Assembly (NCBI GenBank): GCA_903871775.1
Contig: CAIQIA010000027.1
Location: 124,001-188,000 of the forward strand
Reading direction: 5' to 3'
Source: an uncultured cyanobacterium
GTDB lineage: Bacteria; Cyanobacteriota; Cyanobacteriia; PCC-6307; Cyanobiaceae
DNA length: 64,000 bases
In this document: in pieces, positions 20,933 through 31,881 of the stretch
Numbering within the stretch: the first letter of the stretch is position 1
Layout: each line of letters opens with the position of its first letter
Made by a program: the position numbers and the translations under genes
The notes under the pieces: model-generated
Told to the model about the DNA's origin: nothing
Seen by the model: the letters and a program-made list of their open reading frames with translations, nothing else
The model's database searches: none

Positions 20933-21202
20933 ATGCCGCTCACCACTGACAAGAAGCAGGAACTGATCAACGGCCATCAGACCCACGCGACTGACACCGG
21001 GTCGGTGGAAGTGCAGGTCGCCATGCTGAGCGAGCGCATCAGCCAGCTCACCGGCCACATGCAGAAGAACAAGCACGACTATTCATCGCGCCAGGGTCTG
21101 ATGAAGATGCTGGGCCGTCGCAAGAGTCTGCTGAGCTACCTCAAGGCCCAGGACCGAGAGCGCTACCAGACGCTGATCAGCAAGCTCGGCATCCGCGGCT
21201 GA
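20933..21202 (+). CDS. rpsO: 30S ribosomal protein S15
   Basis: [50 protein letters not shown]. Confidence 0.98.
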   Translation: MPLTTDKKQELINGHQTHATDTGSVEVQVAMLSERISQLTGHMQKNKHDYSSRQGLMKMLGRRKSLLSYLKAQDRERYQTLISKLGIRG

Positions 21203-21210
21203 TCGCTGCC

Positions 21211-21609
21211 ATGCAGGGTGGATCCGGCTCCTCCGGCGGTGGATTCGGACCGCCATCCGCTGCTGCCCAGGGGGGGTCGCCCCGGCGCGCGGGCAGCGGC
21301 ATCCCGGCGCCAGTGGCCAGCCGCATGGTGCGACGCATCGCCATCGCCGCCGGTGTTCCCACGGCCCTGGGCATGGCGAGCTTCGTGGTGAGTTATCTGC
21401 TGGTGGCCCGGGGGGTTGACGTGCCACCGGTGGCCACCCTCCTGGTCACCGGTCTGTTCTTCCTGCTCGGCCTCGCAGGGCTCAGCTTCGGCCTGTTCTC
21501 CTCCAGCTGGGTGGAGACCCCCGGCAGCCTGCTGGGGCTCGAACAGATCGGGGTCAACCTGCGGCGGCTGCGCAACGGTGCAGGCGCACCCGAAAGCGGG
21601 CCTCGCTGA
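21211..21609 (+). CDS. PAM68/DUF3464 family PSII assembly protein
   Basis: Gly/Pro-rich N-terminus then [35 protein letters not shown]...[19 protein letters not shown]. Confidence 0.88.
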   Translation: MQGGSGSSGGGFGPPSAAAQGGSPRRAGSGIPAPVASRMVRRIAIAAGVPTALGMASFVVSYLLVARGVDVPPVATLLVTGLFFLLGLAGLSFGLFSSSWVETPGSLLGLEQIGVNLRRLRNGAGAPESGPR

Positions 21610-24600
21610 GGCTGGCGGCAGCGGCGCTGGCGTCGGCCACGCAGAACTGATGACCCAGGCGCACCAGACAACGCCGGTCAGCGTCCATCACCTCAGCCAC
21701 CACCGGCACCCGAACCCCCAGCTGATCGTCGGCCGGGCGATGGCGCTGCAGACAATCCCGCAGCCGGTGCTGCACGGTCACATCACCCGCCTGGCTGGAT
21801 TCGAGTTCCACCAGCACCACCTGCAGCTCATCGATCAGGGCCACGTCATCGACGATCAGCTGCACCCGGTCATCCCGGCGATCAACCTGCGCCCAGAGCA
21901 GCAACCGGGCATCCACAGCCAGATGGTCGCTGAGGCGGGCGTAGGTCTTGGGGAAGACCACAGCCTCGGCGCTGCCGCTCAGATCCTCCACCTGCAGCAC
22001 CGCCATGCGATCGCCCTTGCGGGTGGTCACCAGCCGCACCTCGGGCACCATCACCAGCAGCGAGACCCGCGATCGGTCGGGCTGCTCCTCCAGGGAGGCC
22101 AGGCCGATGGGGGCGAGCAGCCGTCGGGTGGGGGCCAGCTGCTGCAGGGGATGGTCCGACAGGTAGAAGCCCAGCAACTCCTTCTCCAGCCGCAGCTTCT
22201 CCGTGGGGTCGTAGTCGGCCACCGCGGGGGCATGGGGGGCCGTCTCCAGGGGATCGGCCGCCGCACCGCCGCCGCCCCCCATGAGGTCGAAGAGGTTCCC
22301 CTGCCCGCTGATGCGGTCCCTCGCCCGCGATGCAGCCCAGTCCAGCTGAAGATCGAGGTCGGCCACCAGCTGCGCCCGGTTGCCACTGGGGTGCAGAGAA
22401 TCAAGGGCGCCGCAGTGGATCAGCGATTCCATCGCCCGGCGGTTGGCCAAGGATGAACTGGCCAGACGGTCACAGAGGTCGGCGAGGGAGCTGAAGGGGC
22501 CATCCTTGCGACGGTTGTCAAGCAGCGCATGGATCGCGCCTTCGCCCAGATTGCGCACGGCGGAGAGGCCGAAGAGGATGCGTCTCCCCTCAGGGGTGAA
22601 ATCAATGCCTGAGCGGTTGACGTCGGGGGCGAGCACCTCGATGCCCATCGCCTGGCAATTGGCGATGTAGCGCTGCACCTTCTCGGTGACGCCGGCATTG
22701 ACCGTCAGCAGGGCCGCCATGTAGGCCACTGGGTAGTGCGCCTTGAGGTACGCCGTCTGATAGGTGACGGCCCCATAGGCCGTCGAATGGCTCTTGTTGA
22801 AGCAGTATTCAGCGAACAGCACCATCTGATCGAAGAGGGCGTCCGCCACAGCGGCATCCACACCACGGGTGGTGGCACCACGCACGAAGACATCCCGATG
22901 CTTCTGCATTTCGGACACTTTCTTCTTGCCCATGGCACGCCGGAGCAGGTCCGCCTCCCCTAGTGAATACCCCGCCAGGTCCTGGGCGATCTTCATGATC
23001 TGCTCCTGGTAGACCATGATCCCGTAGGTTTCGCTCAGGATGGGCTGCAGCAGTTCGTGGGCCACATCAATGGCCTCGCGGCCATGCTTGCGGTTGATGA
23101 ATTTGGGAATCAGCCCGGCATCCAGGGGACCGGGTCGGTACAGGGCGAGGATGGATGAGATGTCCTCGAGGCTGGAGGGGCGCAGGTCCCTCACGATCTG
23201 ACGCATGCCACTGGATTCCAGCTGGAAGATTCCCTCCAGGTCGCCCCGGGCCAGGAGGGCGTAGGTGTCGGGGTCATCCAGGGGCAGCCGGTCGGGATCA
23301 GGACGCTCGCCGACCTCCTGGCTGACGAGATCCAGCGTCTTGTCGATCATCGTCAGGTTCTTGAGACCGAGAAAGTCCATCTTCAGCAGTCCCATGGCTT
23401 CAACGTCTTCCATGAAGTACTGCGTGATCACCTGGCCGTCGTTGTTGCGCTGCAGCGGCACCAATTCATCGAGGGGCCGGGCGCTGATCACCACCCCGGC
23501 GGCATGGACCCCGAAGGTCTTGTTGGTGCCTTCGATGCGCCGGGCCAGATCGACCCAGTGGCGCACTGCGGGGTCAGACTCGTAGCGCTGACGGAATTCG
23601 GGCTCTGGCGTTCCCTCCGAGATCATGTCATCCAGGCGCGCAGGCTTGCCCCGCACCACAGGAATCAGCTTGGCCAGACGGTCGGCGTCGCCATAGGGGA
23701 TGTCGAGCACCCGCGCCACATCCTTGAGCACAGCCTTGGAGGTCATGCGGTTGAAGGTGATGATCTGCGCGACCCGCTCCTCGCCATAGCGGCGGGTCAC
23801 GTAATCAATCACTTCGCCCCGGCGTTCGATGCAGAAGTCGGTGTCAATATCAGGCATGGAGCGGCGTTCCGGATTGAGGAAGCGCTCAAACAGCAACCCA
23901 TGGCGCACCGGGTCGATGTTGGTGATTCCCAGGGCATAGGCGACGAGGGAACCGGCAGCCGATCCCCTGCCAGGACCGACGGGAATGCCCTGTTCGCGGG
24001 CGAACCGGATGTAATCCCAGACGACCAGAAAGTAGGTGGGAAAGCCCATCTGCTCCATGACGCCGAGCTCGTAATGGAGCCGCTCGGCATACAGCGGATC
24101 CATCGCCTCTGTCTCGGAGAGGTCGAGCCGCTGCCGCAGGCCCTGCTCACTCACCTGGGTGAGATGGCTGATGGGGGTCTGTCCTTCAGGCAGGGGAAAG
24201 TCGGGCAACTGCTGATGGCCAAGGATGTCGTAGTCCTCGACGGCATCAGCCACGCGCAGGGTGTTGTCGAGGGCCTCCTCGATCACGTCAGGGTCCAGAT
24301 GATCGACAAACAGCCGCGCCATTTCGTCGCGACTCTTGATGTATTCAGTGCCGGTGTAACGGAGCCGCTTCTGATCCGTGATCAGTTTGCCTGTGAGAAC
24401 ACAGAGCAGGGCATCGTGGGCCTCAACGTCGTTCTTGCTGAGGTAATGGGCATCGTTGGTGGCGATCAGCGGAATGCCCAGCTCACGGGACAGCTGCACG
24501 AGGCCGACGTTGACGATCCGGTCCTCGCGGGAACCGTGGTCCTGAAGCTCGAGGTAGAAGTGCTCTCCGAAGACCTCCTGGTACCAGACGGCCACCTGCC

Positions 24601-25120
24601 GGGCCACATCAGGGCGGTCCCGCAGGAGGGCCTGGGGAATCTCCCCCCCCAGGCAGGCGGTCGCCACGGTGAGGCCTTCGCTGTGGGCCCTGAGGGTCTC
24701 CTTGTCGATGCAGGCCCTGGCAAAGATCCCCTTGCCCCGCATCCCCTGCAGGTGGCTGATGCTGGTCAGCTTGACCAGGTTGCGGTAACCGGTCTGGTTG
24801 CGGGCCAGCACCACCAGGTGGTAGCGGCGTTCCTTCTTCTGCTGGGGATCACTGAGCTGACCGTTGATGACATACATCTCATTGCCGATGATCGGCTTGA
24901 TGCCGGCCTTGCCGCACAGCTTGAGCAGCTCGATTGCCCCGTACATGACGCCGTGGTCGGTGAGGGCCAGGGCCGGCATGCCCAGATCCACGGCCCGCTG
25001 CACCATCTGCGGCAGCTGCGAGGCACCGTCCAGAAGGCTGTAGTCGCTGTGGTTGTGGAGGGGAACGAAGCTCACGGAGCGGTGCAGCGCGGCGGGCCTC
25101 GACGGCCGGAGCGCCAACAC
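21554..25120 (-). CDS. dnaE: DNA polymerase III alpha subunit (DnaE), contiguous, intein-free
   Basis: [38 protein letters not shown] uninterrupted. Start may be GTG 25075. Confidence 0.97.
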   Translation of the reverse strand: MLALRPSRPAALHRSVSFVPLHNHSDYSLLDGASQLPQMVQRAVDLGMPALALTDHGVMYGAIELLKLCGKAGIKPIIGNEMYVINGQLSDPQQKKERRYHLVVLARNQTGYRNLVKLTSISHLQGMRGKGIFARACIDKETLRAHSEGLTVATACLGGEIPQALLRDRPDVARQVAVWYQEVFGEHFYLELQDHGSREDRIVNVGLVQLSRELGIPLIATNDAHYLSKNDVEAHDALLCVLTGKLITDQKRLRYTGTEYIKSRDEMARLFVDHLDPDVIEEALDNTLRVADAVEDYDILGHQQLPDFPLPEGQTPISHLTQVSEQGLRQRLDLSETEAMDPLYAERLHYELGVMEQMGFPTYFLVVWDYIRFAREQGIPVGPGRGSAAGSLVAYALGITNIDPVRHGLLFERFLNPERRSMPDIDTDFCIERRGEVIDYVTRRYGEERVAQIITFNRMTSKAVLKDVARVLDIPYGDADRLAKLIPVVRGKPARLDDMISEGTPEPEFRQRYESDPAVRHWVDLARRIEGTNKTFGVHAAGVVISARPLDELVPLQRNNDGQVITQYFMEDVEAMGLLKMDFLGLKNLTMIDKTLDLVSQEVGERPDPDRLPLDDPDTYALLARGDLEGIFQLESSGMRQIVRDLRPSSLEDISSILALYRPGPLDAGLIPKFINRKHGREAIDVAHELLQPILSETYGIMVYQEQIMKIAQDLAGYSLGEADLLRRAMGKKKVSEMQKHRDVFVRGATTRGVDAAVADALFDQMVLFAEYCFNKSHSTAYGAVTYQTAYLKAHYPVAYMAALLTVNAGVTEKVQRYIANCQAMGIEVLAPDVNRSGIDFTPEGRRILFGLSAVRNLGEGAIHALLDNRRKDGPFSSLADLCDRLASSSLANRRAMESLIHCGALDSLHPSGNRAQLVADLDLQLDWAASRARDRISGQGNLFDLMGGGGGAAADPLETAPHAPAVADYDPTEKLRLEKELLGFYLSDHPLQQLAPTRRLLAPIGLASLEEQPDRSRVSLLVMVPEVRLVTTRKGDRMAVLQVEDLSGSAEAVVFPKTYARLSDHLAVDARLLLWAQVDRRDDRVQLIVDDVALIDELQVVLVELESSQAGDVTVQHRLRDCLQRHRPADDQLGVRVPVVAEVMDADRRCLVRLGHQFCVADASAAAASLSEARFRVRLHRCAAAAG

Positions 25121-25156
25121 TAGCGGTGGGCGCCAGGGGCACCACCAGCGGTGGGG

Positions 25157-26629
25157 TCAGGCCGCCAGGGGTGCCACCGGCCGCTGCTGCATCACCCCGG
25201 CGGTGCATTCGTAGCGGTGGGCGACCTGCAGCAGCCGCTGCTCCGCCAGCACCGGGGCCATCAGCTGCAGACCGATGGGCAGCCCCTGGCTGTCGAAACC
25301 GCAGGGAACGCTGATGGCCGGCAGCCCTGCCAGGTTGGCGGGAATGGTGAGCAGGTCAGCCAGGTACAGGGCCAGGGGGTCATCCGTGTGGTCGCCGGCC
25401 CTGAAGGCGGTTGTGGGAGCGGTGGGGGTCAGCAGCAGATCGACACCGGCGAAGGCCCGGTCAAAGTCCTGGCGGATCAGGGTGCGCACCTGCAGCGCCT
25501 TGCGGTAGAAGGCATCGACATAACCGGCGGAGAGGGCATAGGTGCCGATGAGAATCCGGCGCTGCACCTCGGCGCCGAAGCCGGAGGCCCGCGTCAGGGC
25601 CGTCATGCTGCCGAGGCTGTCGCCGCCGGCTTCCCGCAGACCGTATTTGACCCCGTCGTAGCGAGCCAGGTTGGCAGAGGCTTCTGAGGGGGCAATCACG
25701 TAGTACGTGGCGATGCCGGCCTGGAAGCGGGGGCAGCTCACGTCCACCAGCTCACAGCCCAGGCTCTGCAGATGATCTGCGGCCCGACGCACGGCCGCCT
25801 CGACCTCAGGATCAAGACCCTCGGCGAAGGCCTCCCGCAGCAGGCCGATGCGCAGACCGCGCACGTCCTCCTGCTCCAGGGCCGCCAGGTAATCGGGAAC
25901 CGGCACATCAAGGCTGGTGGCATCGAGCGGGTCGTGGCCAGCGATCACCTGCAGCACGGCCGCCGCGTCGGCGACGCTGCGGGCGAAGGGCCCCACCTGA
26001 TCCAGGGAGCTGGCGAAGGCCACCAGCCCCCAGCGGCTCACCCGTCCATAGGTGGGTTTGAGGCCCACCACGCCACAGAAGCTGGCGGGCTGGCGGATCG
26101 AGCCGCCGGTGTCCGAACCGAGGGCGACATCGCACTGGCCGGCGGCGACGGCGGCGGCGCTCCCCCCTGAGCTGCCCCCCGGCACCCGCGACGGGTCCCA
26201 GGGGTTGGCCGTGGCGCCGAAGGCCGAGGTTTCCGTGGTGCTGCCCATGGCGAACTCATCGAGGTTCGTCTTGCCAAGAAGAACGGCACCGGCCTCCCAG
26301 AGCCGGCGGGTGGCGGTGGCCTCGTAGGGGGGCACAAACCCGTCGAGCATGCGGCTGGCGCAGGTGGTGCGCACCCCGGCGGTGCAGAGGTTGTCCTTGA
26401 CGGCGACGCCGACGCCGGTCAGAGGGGCGAGGGCGCCACCGGCGGCGAGCTGTTCATCCAGCCGCCGGGCGTCCTGGCGGGCCCGCTCGGGTGTCGGGCT
26501 CACAAAGGCATGGAGGCTGGGCTCGGTCTGCTCCAGCCGCTGCAGCAGTGCATCGATGTGCAACACGACCGTGGTCGATCCCTCGCGCAGGGACGCCATC
26601 CAGTCGCTGATCGCCATCGTGGATTCCAA
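25157..26629 (-). CDS. gatA: Asp-tRNA(Asn)/Glu-tRNA(Gln) amidotransferase subunit A
   Basis: [55 protein letters not shown]. Confidence 0.97.
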   Translation of the reverse strand: MESTMAISDWMASLREGSTTVVLHIDALLQRLEQTEPSLHAFVSPTPERARQDARRLDEQLAAGGALAPLTGVGVAVKDNLCTAGVRTTCASRMLDGFVPPYEATATRRLWEAGAVLLGKTNLDEFAMGSTTETSAFGATANPWDPSRVPGGSSGGSAAAVAAGQCDVALGSDTGGSIRQPASFCGVVGLKPTYGRVSRWGLVAFASSLDQVGPFARSVADAAAVLQVIAGHDPLDATSLDVPVPDYLAALEQEDVRGLRIGLLREAFAEGLDPEVEAAVRRAADHLQSLGCELVDVSCPRFQAGIATYYVIAPSEASANLARYDGVKYGLREAGGDSLGSMTALTRASGFGAEVQRRILIGTYALSAGYVDAFYRKALQVRTLIRQDFDRAFAGVDLLLTPTAPTTAFRAGDHTDDPLALYLADLLTIPANLAGLPAISVPCGFDSQGLPIGLQLMAPVLAEQRLLQVAHRYECTAGVMQQRPVAPLAA

Positions 26630-26668
26630 CCGTTCGAGCGACGCTATCAGCGCCCCGACACCACCGCT

Positions 26669-27004
26669 TCAGGAGTCCGCCGTGCTGTGCTCGATCGTGA
26701 GCGGTTCGCGGCGGCGGGTGCGCAGAAGTCGGTGTTCCAGCACCGCCGGTCCCTCCTCACGCAGATCGGCCAGGATCGACGGCAGGCTGGCCTCAAGGCT
26801 CGACCGGCGCACATAGGGGCCGAACCAGTAGGTCACGTCGGGCTGACGTGTGTCGATCCGGGCCCACCAGGCCACCCCCAGCAGATTGGCGACGTCGCGG
26901 AAAGGCTGCTGGAGCAGGGCCATGAAGGCTGCGGCTGGCTTGCCGCCATTGTGCCTGGCGAGGCCGGCGATGGGCGTGTCAGAACCGAATGTCCATGTCT
27001 TCAT
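26669..27004 (-). CDS. DUF1816 family (CpcD-like) protein
   Basis: MKTWTFGSDTPIAG...WWARIDTRQPDVTYWFGPYVRRSSLEASLPSILADLREEGPAVLEHRLLRTRRREPLTI. Confidence 0.75.
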   Translation of the reverse strand: MKTWTFGSDTPIAGLARHNGGKPAAAFMALLQQPFRDVANLLGVAWWARIDTRQPDVTYWFGPYVRRSSLEASLPSILADLREEGPAVLEHRLLRTRRREPLTIEHSTADS

Positions 27005-28400
27005 CCGCCGATGGAACCGATCCATCCGCAGGCCCGTCGACCGTGTCGTCCGCCTTCCCGACCTCGGGCTGTGGACGACGGTCCAGCCGCACCAGGGCCG
27101 GGGCGGGATCCTGGCCCCGGATCGACGCCATCCAGCCCCGACGGGCGACCTCGTAGAGCAACAGGGCTGAGGCCACCGACGCATTGAGGCTGGGGGTGAC
27201 CCCCCGCAGGGGAATCCGCACCAGCTGATCGCAGTGGCGGCGCGTCAGCAGGGACAGGCCTGAACCCTCCGAGCCGGTGACGATCACCAGGGGGCCCTGC
27301 AGGTCCACCTCTCCAAGGGAGACCGTGCCCTCCTCCGCCAGGCCGACGACCCGGAAGCCGTCCTCCCGCAGGCTCTCGAGGGCCCGGTTCAGGTTCACGA
27401 CCCGTGCCACCGGCAGATGCTCGAGGGCGCCGGCCGCCACCTTGGCCACGGCGCCGGTGAGACCGGCGGAGCGCCGCTGGGGCAGCACCAGACCGTGGGC
27501 GCCGAGGGCCTCGGCACTGCGCACGATCGCCCCGACGTTCTGGGGATCGGTGACACCATCGAGGGCCACCAGCAGCGGCGCTTCGCCGAGCTGGCGACAG
27601 CCGGCCAGAAGACTCTCGAGGTCAAGGGTCTCGGCGGCAGCGGTCTGCAGCACGATGCCCTGATGGACGGCCCCGCCGCAGAGCTGGGCCAGGCGGGCCC
27701 AGGTCACCTCTTCCACCAGCACCCCCCCGGCCTTGGCTTCACGCAGCAGCTGCAGGAAGCGGCTGCTGCAGCGCATCTCGGGGGTGCACCAGATGCGGTG
27801 AATCGGCCGGCCGCTCTCCAGGGCCGCCAGGGCCGCGTGGCGGCCCCACACCAGATCGTCGGCCACCGCCGGTCCGTGCTGCTCGGCCTCCCCCACCGGC
27901 GCCGTCTCCTGGGGGAGGGGGGCCGGCCGTGAGCGGTCGGGCCCGCGGAACGCCGGACGGCCGCGACGATCGCCCGACGAGGGCCTCGCGGGGCGGGGGA
28001 AGCGATCACTGCGGTCGAAACGGTCAAAGCGTTCACGCCGCATCGGCCGTTCACCCCGGTCCGCGGGCTCCTCGCGGTCGCTCCGCTCGAAGCGATCGGA
28101 ACGATCGAAGCGCTGGGGGCGGTCGAAGCGCTGGGGGCGCTCCGGACGGTTGAACCGTGCGGGACGGCCCATCCGCTCGCCGCCCTGGGGGCGGCCGTAG
28201 CGGTCGTCGCGACCGAAGCGCTCGTCCCGGTCAGGCCGCTCGCTGCGGAAGGGCCGCTCCGGTCGGTCGCCGCCGTCAGCACGGTCACGGCGATCGAAGC
28301 GTCGGGGAGGGGCCGGTGGGCGCCCTCCACTGCTGCCACGGGGACGACCTCCGCGCGGGCCGCCGGGGCTGCGGGGGGTTCGGTCGGGACGGAAGGCCAT
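26979..28400 (-). CDS. rlmB: 23S rRNA (guanosine-2'-O-)-methyltransferase RlmB/TrmH family with long Arg/Asp-rich N-terminal extension
   Basis: SPOUT core LLVALDGVTDPQNVGAIVRSAEALGAHGLVLPQRRSAG...IPLRGVTPSLNASVASALLLYE; about 170-aa RFDR/RxDR-rich N-terminus. Confidence 0.9.
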   Translation of the reverse strand: MAFRPDRTPRSPGGPRGGRPRGSSGGRPPAPPRRFDRRDRADGGDRPERPFRSERPDRDERFGRDDRYGRPQGGERMGRPARFNRPERPQRFDRPQRFDRSDRFERSDREEPADRGERPMRRERFDRFDRSDRFPRPARPSSGDRRGRPAFRGPDRSRPAPLPQETAPVGEAEQHGPAVADDLVWGRHAALAALESGRPIHRIWCTPEMRCSSRFLQLLREAKAGGVLVEEVTWARLAQLCGGAVHQGIVLQTAAAETLDLESLLAGCRQLGEAPLLVALDGVTDPQNVGAIVRSAEALGAHGLVLPQRRSAGLTGAVAKVAAGALEHLPVARVVNLNRALESLREDGFRVVGLAEEGTVSLGEVDLQGPLVIVTGSEGSGLSLLTRRHCDQLVRIPLRGVTPSLNASVASALLLYEVARRGWMASIRGQDPAPALVRLDRRPQPEVGKADDTVDGPADGSVPSADEDMDIRF

Positions 28401-28434
28401 GGTCGTGACGACTGCAGGGAACCAGGCTCGTCCG

Positions 28435-28836
28435 TCAGGGGGGACTGTCCGGCCTGTCGGAGGGGACAACCGGATCGAGGCAGCACAGCAGCTCGCTCAG
28501 GCGGTCCGGATCGTGCAGGTGGAGCCAGCCCACCATTGTCTCAAATCCCGAGGCCCGCCCATAAATGGAGGGATCGAGATGGCGTGGGCGGCGACCGGCG
28601 GCATTGCGGCCCCGCCGCACCCACTCCCGCTCCTCAGCCCGCAGCAGGGGTTCCAGCCGCTCAAGGGCCAGGCTCTGGGCCTCGGCCCTGACGCGGGCCA
28701 CCCCCGCGTCGTGGAGCCGACGGGGACTGGCGGCCCTGCGCACCAGGGACTGGCGCTGATGCAGTTCCCAGACAGCATCCCCGAGCCAGGCCAGCTGGGC
28801 CGGACCCGGACAGGGATCAGGCGGCGCTGACGGCAC
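28435..28836 (-). CDS. mrnC: Mini-ribonuclease III-like protein
   Basis: 133 aa; LAWLGDAVWELHQRQSLV...RGRNAAGR...YGRASGFETMVGWLHL. Confidence 0.88.
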   Translation of the reverse strand: MPSAPPDPCPGPAQLAWLGDAVWELHQRQSLVRRAASPRRLHDAGVARVRAEAQSLALERLEPLLRAEEREWVRRGRNAAGRRPRHLDPSIYGRASGFETMVGWLHLHDPDRLSELLCCLDPVVPSDRPDSPP

Positions 28837-29185
28837 CGAGGGCGGTCTCGAGATCAGGCTGCAGATGGAGGAACGCCTCGAGCCTGACCAGCTTCACGGT
28901 CTGCACGACGCGGCTGTTGCCGACGACAACGAAGCGTCGGGCCGCTTCGTTGCACTGCTTGGCCACAGCCACCAGGGCCCCCAGACCGGAGGAATCGATG
29001 AAATCAATGCGGCTCAGATCGAGAACCAGGGGCAGGGCCGTGGTGGATCCATGCTGTTCGATGAAGTCACGGAACTGACGCTCGGAATAGGCGTCGAGCT
29101 GTCCCGTGAAATGCAGCAGCAGGCAGCCGGCCTGAGGCTCGCAGCCGCCGCGGAGAGAGACGGTGAGTCGGGTCAGCTCGGTGAT
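28817..29185 (-). CDS. STAS-domain anti-sigma factor antagonist; apparent ATC start codon
   Basis: Minus-strand reading: ITELTRLTVSLRGGCEPQAGCLLLHFTGQLDAYSERQFRDFIEQHGSTTALPLVLDLSRIDFIDSSGLGALVALAKQCNEAARRFVVVGNSRVVQTVKLVRLEAFLHLQPDLETALGAVSAA*. AGGAGG at 29195-29200, 9 nt before ATC 29185. Absent from the supplied ORF track. Confidence 0.82.
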   Translation of the reverse strand: MTELTRLTVSLRGGCEPQAGCLLLHFTGQLDAYSERQFRDFIEQHGSTTALPLVLDLSRIDFIDSSGLGALVAVAKQCNEAARRFVVVGNSRVVQTVKLVRLEAFLHLQPDLETALGAVSAA

Positions 29186-29230
29186 GGCTCCAGGCCTCCT
29201 GCGGTTGATGACCCCGAAGGGCTCTCAAGT

Positions 29231-30376
<1,146 letters not shown>

Positions 30377-30385
30377 CCTTCTGCA

Positions 30386-31495
30386 TCATCCCTCAGGGGT
30401 GCGAAGCCAGTCGGCCAGCTGCCCGAAGCGCTGCCAGGGGGCACCGCCGGCCAGGCAGTCCCCGGCCCGCTCGACCCCCTCTCGCCAGTCGGCCACCGCT
30501 CCGGCGGCCCAGAGCACCAAGGCCGTGTTGAGCCGCACCGCGTCAGTCTGGGCGGCGGTGCCACGCCCCTGCAGCACCGCCTGCAGGATGGCGGCATTGG
30601 TGGCCAGATCCCCCCCGGCCAGCTCCGCAGGGCCCGCCGTCAACAGCCCCAGGGCGGCCGGATCCAGGCAGTCCTCCCGCAGCTCTCCGCCGTCGAGCAG
30701 GCAGAGCCGGCTCGGCCCCGACAGCGACGCCTCATCAAGACCACCATCGCCGTGGACCACCACAGCCCGCTGCAGGCCAAGCCGTTGCAGCGCACCGGCC
30801 ATCGGCTGCAGCAGGGAAGGCCGGGCCACCCCCAGCACCTGCACATCGGGCTGGAGCGGGTTGACCAGGGGACCAAGGAGATTGAAGACCGTGCGCACCC
30901 CCAGCCTGCGGCGCAGGGCCGCCAGGCGCCCGAGGGCCGGATGCCAGCCCGGGGCGAAAAGGAACGTCACCCCCAGCGGTTCGAGGGCCCCCAGGACCTG
31001 CGGCAGCGGCGCCGAGAGGTTCAGGCCGAGGGCCTCGAGCACGTCGGCCGAACCGACCCGGCCGCTGGCGCTGCGGTTGCCGTGCTTCGCCACGGTCACG
31101 CCACAGGCCGCCGCCGTGAAGGCCACGGCCGTGGAGATGTTGAAGCTGTCGGCGCCGTCGCCACCGGTGCCGCAGGTGTCGGCCAGGGCCAGGGCAGGAC
31201 GGGGGGCCGGCAGGGCGGCGGCCCGGCGCAGCACGCTGGCCATGGCCGCCAGTTCGACCGGATCGGGGTCCCGGCAACGCAGGGCGGCCAGGAAGGCGCC
31301 GGTCTGCTCCGGGGCCAGCGCATCGGCGAGCCAGGCCTCCATCAGCGCCGCCGCCGCCGCCGCATCGAGACGCTGGCCCTCCAGCAGACCATCGAGCAGC
31401 CGGGGCCACGGGGGGGGGGAGTCGGAGCGGACGTTGCTCACGGGACGGGCAAGCAGAGGGATCGGGACGATGGTCGCGTCAGGCGGCGACGGCAT
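30386..31495 (-). CDS. trpD: Anthranilate phosphoribosyltransferase
   Basis: DTCGTGGDGADSFNISTAVAF; VAKHGNRSASGRVGSADVLEALG; NLLGPLVNPL. ATG 31495. Confidence 0.96.
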   Translation of the reverse strand: MPSPPDATIVPIPLLARPVSNVRSDSPPPWPRLLDGLLEGQRLDAAAAAALMEAWLADALAPEQTGAFLAALRCRDPDPVELAAMASVLRRAAALPAPRPALALADTCGTGGDGADSFNISTAVAFTAAACGVTVAKHGNRSASGRVGSADVLEALGLNLSAPLPQVLGALEPLGVTFLFAPGWHPALGRLAALRRRLGVRTVFNLLGPLVNPLQPDVQVLGVARPSLLQPMAGALQRLGLQRAVVVHGDGGLDEASLSGPSRLCLLDGGELREDCLDPAALGLLTAGPAELAGGDLATNAAILQAVLQGRGTAAQTDAVRLNTALVLWAAGAVADWREGVERAGDCLAGGAPWQRFGQLADWLRTPEG

Positions 31496-31833
31496 CAGGG
31501 GTCGGCGGCGGCATCGGTGTCGAAGCCGCTGCCGACGGCCTGGTCGGCCTGGGGGCGACCGGGGCGGAAGCCCCCTTGCCAGAGGGCCCGGCAACGGGCC
31601 TCGAGGGCCGGCCGGTCGAGGCCCCAGTGGGTGATGGCCTTGACCAGGTCCTGCCGCAGATCGGCGGCTCCGGGGAAGCCGTCGTAGCGGATCAGCAGCC
31701 GGGCGGCGTCCACCAGATGGTCATCACCAGGCTGCTCCACCGCCAGCAGCCCGTCGACCGTCTCGCGGTCGCTGGTTTCGAGCGGATGGACCTGGTCGCG
31801 GTCAGCGCCGGAATCGGGGGGGGAGGCAGCCAT
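31495..31833 (-). CDS. Conserved hypothetical protein upstream of trpD
   Basis: 112 aa MAASPPDSGADRDQ...GDDHLVDAARLLIRYDGFPGAADLRQDLVKAITHWGLDR; TGATG junction with trpD. Confidence 0.75.
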   Translation of the reverse strand: MAASPPDSGADRDQVHPLETSDRETVDGLLAVEQPGDDHLVDAARLLIRYDGFPGAADLRQDLVKAITHWGLDRPALEARCRALWQGGFRPGRPQADQAVGSGFDTDAAADP

Positions 31834-31881
31834 GGCCGACGGCGGAGCCTCCGTAGTTTGGGGCGGCCCCTGCCGTCTGTG

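Noticed and set aside
21554-25120. Possible split or cis intein in dnaE, as in several cyanobacteria
   Set aside because: The insertion site reads through as [17 protein letters not shown] with no intein, and both halves are in one ORF.
27950-28330. Repetitive region as a CRISPR or satellite array
   Set aside because: Repeats keep reading frame and encode RFDR-type low-complexity protein; no spacer/repeat periodicity of a CRISPR.
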